Positions 63,162-64,000 of a stretch of DNA of 64,000 nucleotides are shown here, one piece after another; position 1 is the first letter of the stretch; each line of letters starts with the position of its first letter. Under the pieces are notes generated by a model. The model ran no database searches. It worked only from the letters and a program-made list of their open reading frames with translations, and was not told where the DNA came from. The stretch is from Xiphydria camelus (taxonomy: Eukaryota > Arthropoda > Insecta > Hymenoptera > Xiphydriidae), in contig OY783195.1 of NCBI GenBank assembly GCA_963678675.1, forward strand, positions 12,746,505 through 12,810,504, given 5' to 3'. A program made the translations under genes and the position numbers.

Positions 63162-64000
63162 CTATATTAACACGTCCACATCCATATTTACATCAGTTAT
63201 TCTGCAGTGGCCCCAGGGTAGAGTGTCCGTGGTGTCGGGCTGCAGGCACCTCTTATCGTCGTGCGGACTTAGCGCGAGTTTGGTCTGCTGCACAGTCTGC
63301 ACTTCGTGTAGCCTCGATCGAAAGAGGTACTGCGAGCGATATTGTGTGGTATTTTGCCTCAAGTAGGCGACGTAGTCCTCGAAATCTATGGTTCTCGCGA
63401 GCACCAACGACTTGACGCCCTTGGCCTTCTTCATGCGGTCCTCGCCGTTGACCCGCACACTGTACATTTTACTGCGGAGTCCGACGAATTCCGTCATGAT
63501 CTGACCGTTGCACTCGTCCTTCATGAGGCCGACCACCTTCTTGTTCACCAGCGGCATCTCGAAGGCGTTCTCGATGGGGTAGTCGGACGTGTCAAAGCGC
63601 CCAATGTGACGCTTCATCACATCGTAGACGTCCCCATCTCGCACTTCGTAGATGAGGCTATCGGTGTCCGTGTAGAGCAGCTTGCAATTGCTCTCGAAGG
63701 TCGGTATCATGAAGTCGTAGTGAAACTCGTAAACACAAGTTTTCGACAAGTCGAGTACGCAGAACCCCACGTAGATCGGCTTATTCAGCAAAATCTCGAT
63801 CTTGCTGAGCTGCACGGCTACGAGGTTTTCTGCGAAAACGACTCGGTTGTGGAAGTTGGGTTTGGCGATGAGTGCTTCAGCACCGTACCTGCCCTTCCAC
63901 TTGGTTACGAATTTGACGTCAACACGTTTGCGCACGTTCTCCATCGTCTTACCGAACACCGCATTGTTCATGAGTTTGAACAAGTTCTTCTCAAACTCAT
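63162..64000 (-). CDS. Polinton/Maverick family-B DNA polymerase, copy 2, C-terminal part; continues past the window
   Basis: A 273-codon minus-strand frame, nearly identical to codons about 975-1142 of copy 1 (differences such as K/F and V/I at single sites). It includes Pol B LMNNAVFGKT and Pol C YTDTDSLIYEV. It continues past the point where copy 1 is cut, adding about 105 residues (KMYSVRVNGEDRMKKAKGVK, then FEDYVAYLR) to its own stop at 63162. The rest of the gene lies beyond 64000. The ATPase ORF is downstream on the same strand. Confidence 0.92.
   Translation of the reverse strand, partial: EFEKNLFKLMNNAVFGKTMENVRKRVDVKFVTKWKGRYGAEALIAKPNFHNRVVFAENLVAVQLSKIEILLNKPIYVGFCVLDLSKTCVYEFHYDFMIPTFESNCKLLYTDTDSLIYEVRDGDVYDVMKRHIGRFDTSDYPIENAFEMPLVNKKVVGLMKDECNGQIMTEFVGLRSKMYSVRVNGEDRMKKAKGVKSLVLARTIDFEDYVAYLRQNTTQYRSQYLFRSRLHEVQTVQQTKLALSPHDDKRCLQPDTTDTLPWGHCRITDVNMDVDVLI

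Overview
The window is repeat-dense invertebrate, almost certainly insect, genomic DNA. The mix of mariner, piggyBac, PIF/Harbinger with a MADF partner, a Jockey-like LINE, Gypsy, a Polinton/Maverick and a DUF4806 gene looks hymenopteran, perhaps an ant; that placement is an impression and was not tested. No convincing single-copy host gene, rRNA, tRNA or CRISPR array was found. Nearly every recognisable coding sequence belongs to a mobile element, and most are broken.

Layout. 1-5.7 kb: gene fragments (PIN-like, acidic tail, two unrecognised ORFs), piggyBac-like ends and a palindromic element. 5.7-9.6 kb: a TTAA-bounded stretch holding a Helitron-like 3' end, a GC-rich block and an inverted-repeat element built round five 129-bp tandem repeats. 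9.7-15.2 kb: a small inverted-repeat element, then a degenerate Jockey-like LINE split at a TTAA by a 961-bp piggyBac-like insertion. 15.2-19.3 kb: a deleted Tc1/mariner copy and nested inverted-repeat elements. 20.3-24.7 kb: a PIF/Harbinger element whose transposase and MADF/BESS genes interdigitate on opposite strands. 25.6-28.8 kb: an inverted-repeat element and two mariner remnants, one hit at its stop codon by a young Gypsy element (28.8-33.25 kb) with nearly identical LTRs. 34.7-38 kb: a GC-rich palindromic element carrying piggyBac, then a DUF7869-like gene with one stop. 38.4-44.2 kb: a mariner remnant and a cluster of very long palindromes. 45.7-51.5 kb: the best-preserved element, a 5.8-kb two-gene transposon inside a (CCCTCT)n array. 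51.5-54.5 kb: inverted-repeat elements and a 140-bp degenerate tandem repeat. 54.7-55.1 kb: THAP exons. 55.2-64 kb: Polinton/Maverick parts: two satellite families, two copies of a protein-primed family-B DNA polymerase (one 3'-truncated and flanked by long direct repeats, one running off the window end), a packaging-ATPase ORF fused to a piggyBac-type zinc-binding tail, and a tiny chromodomain ORF.

The most interesting unit is the 45.7-51.5 kb transposon. A six-exon DUF4806 gene, intact by reading, lies directly upstream of a 696-codon TNP2-like transposase on the same strand. The two are in one frame, separated only by a stop codon and one sense codon, which suggests a bicistronic or readthrough-coupled two-protein system. 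Second are the interlocked Harbinger genes, third the Polinton ATPase/piggyBac chimera. All identifications come from reading translations and repeats by eye; no database search was possible.
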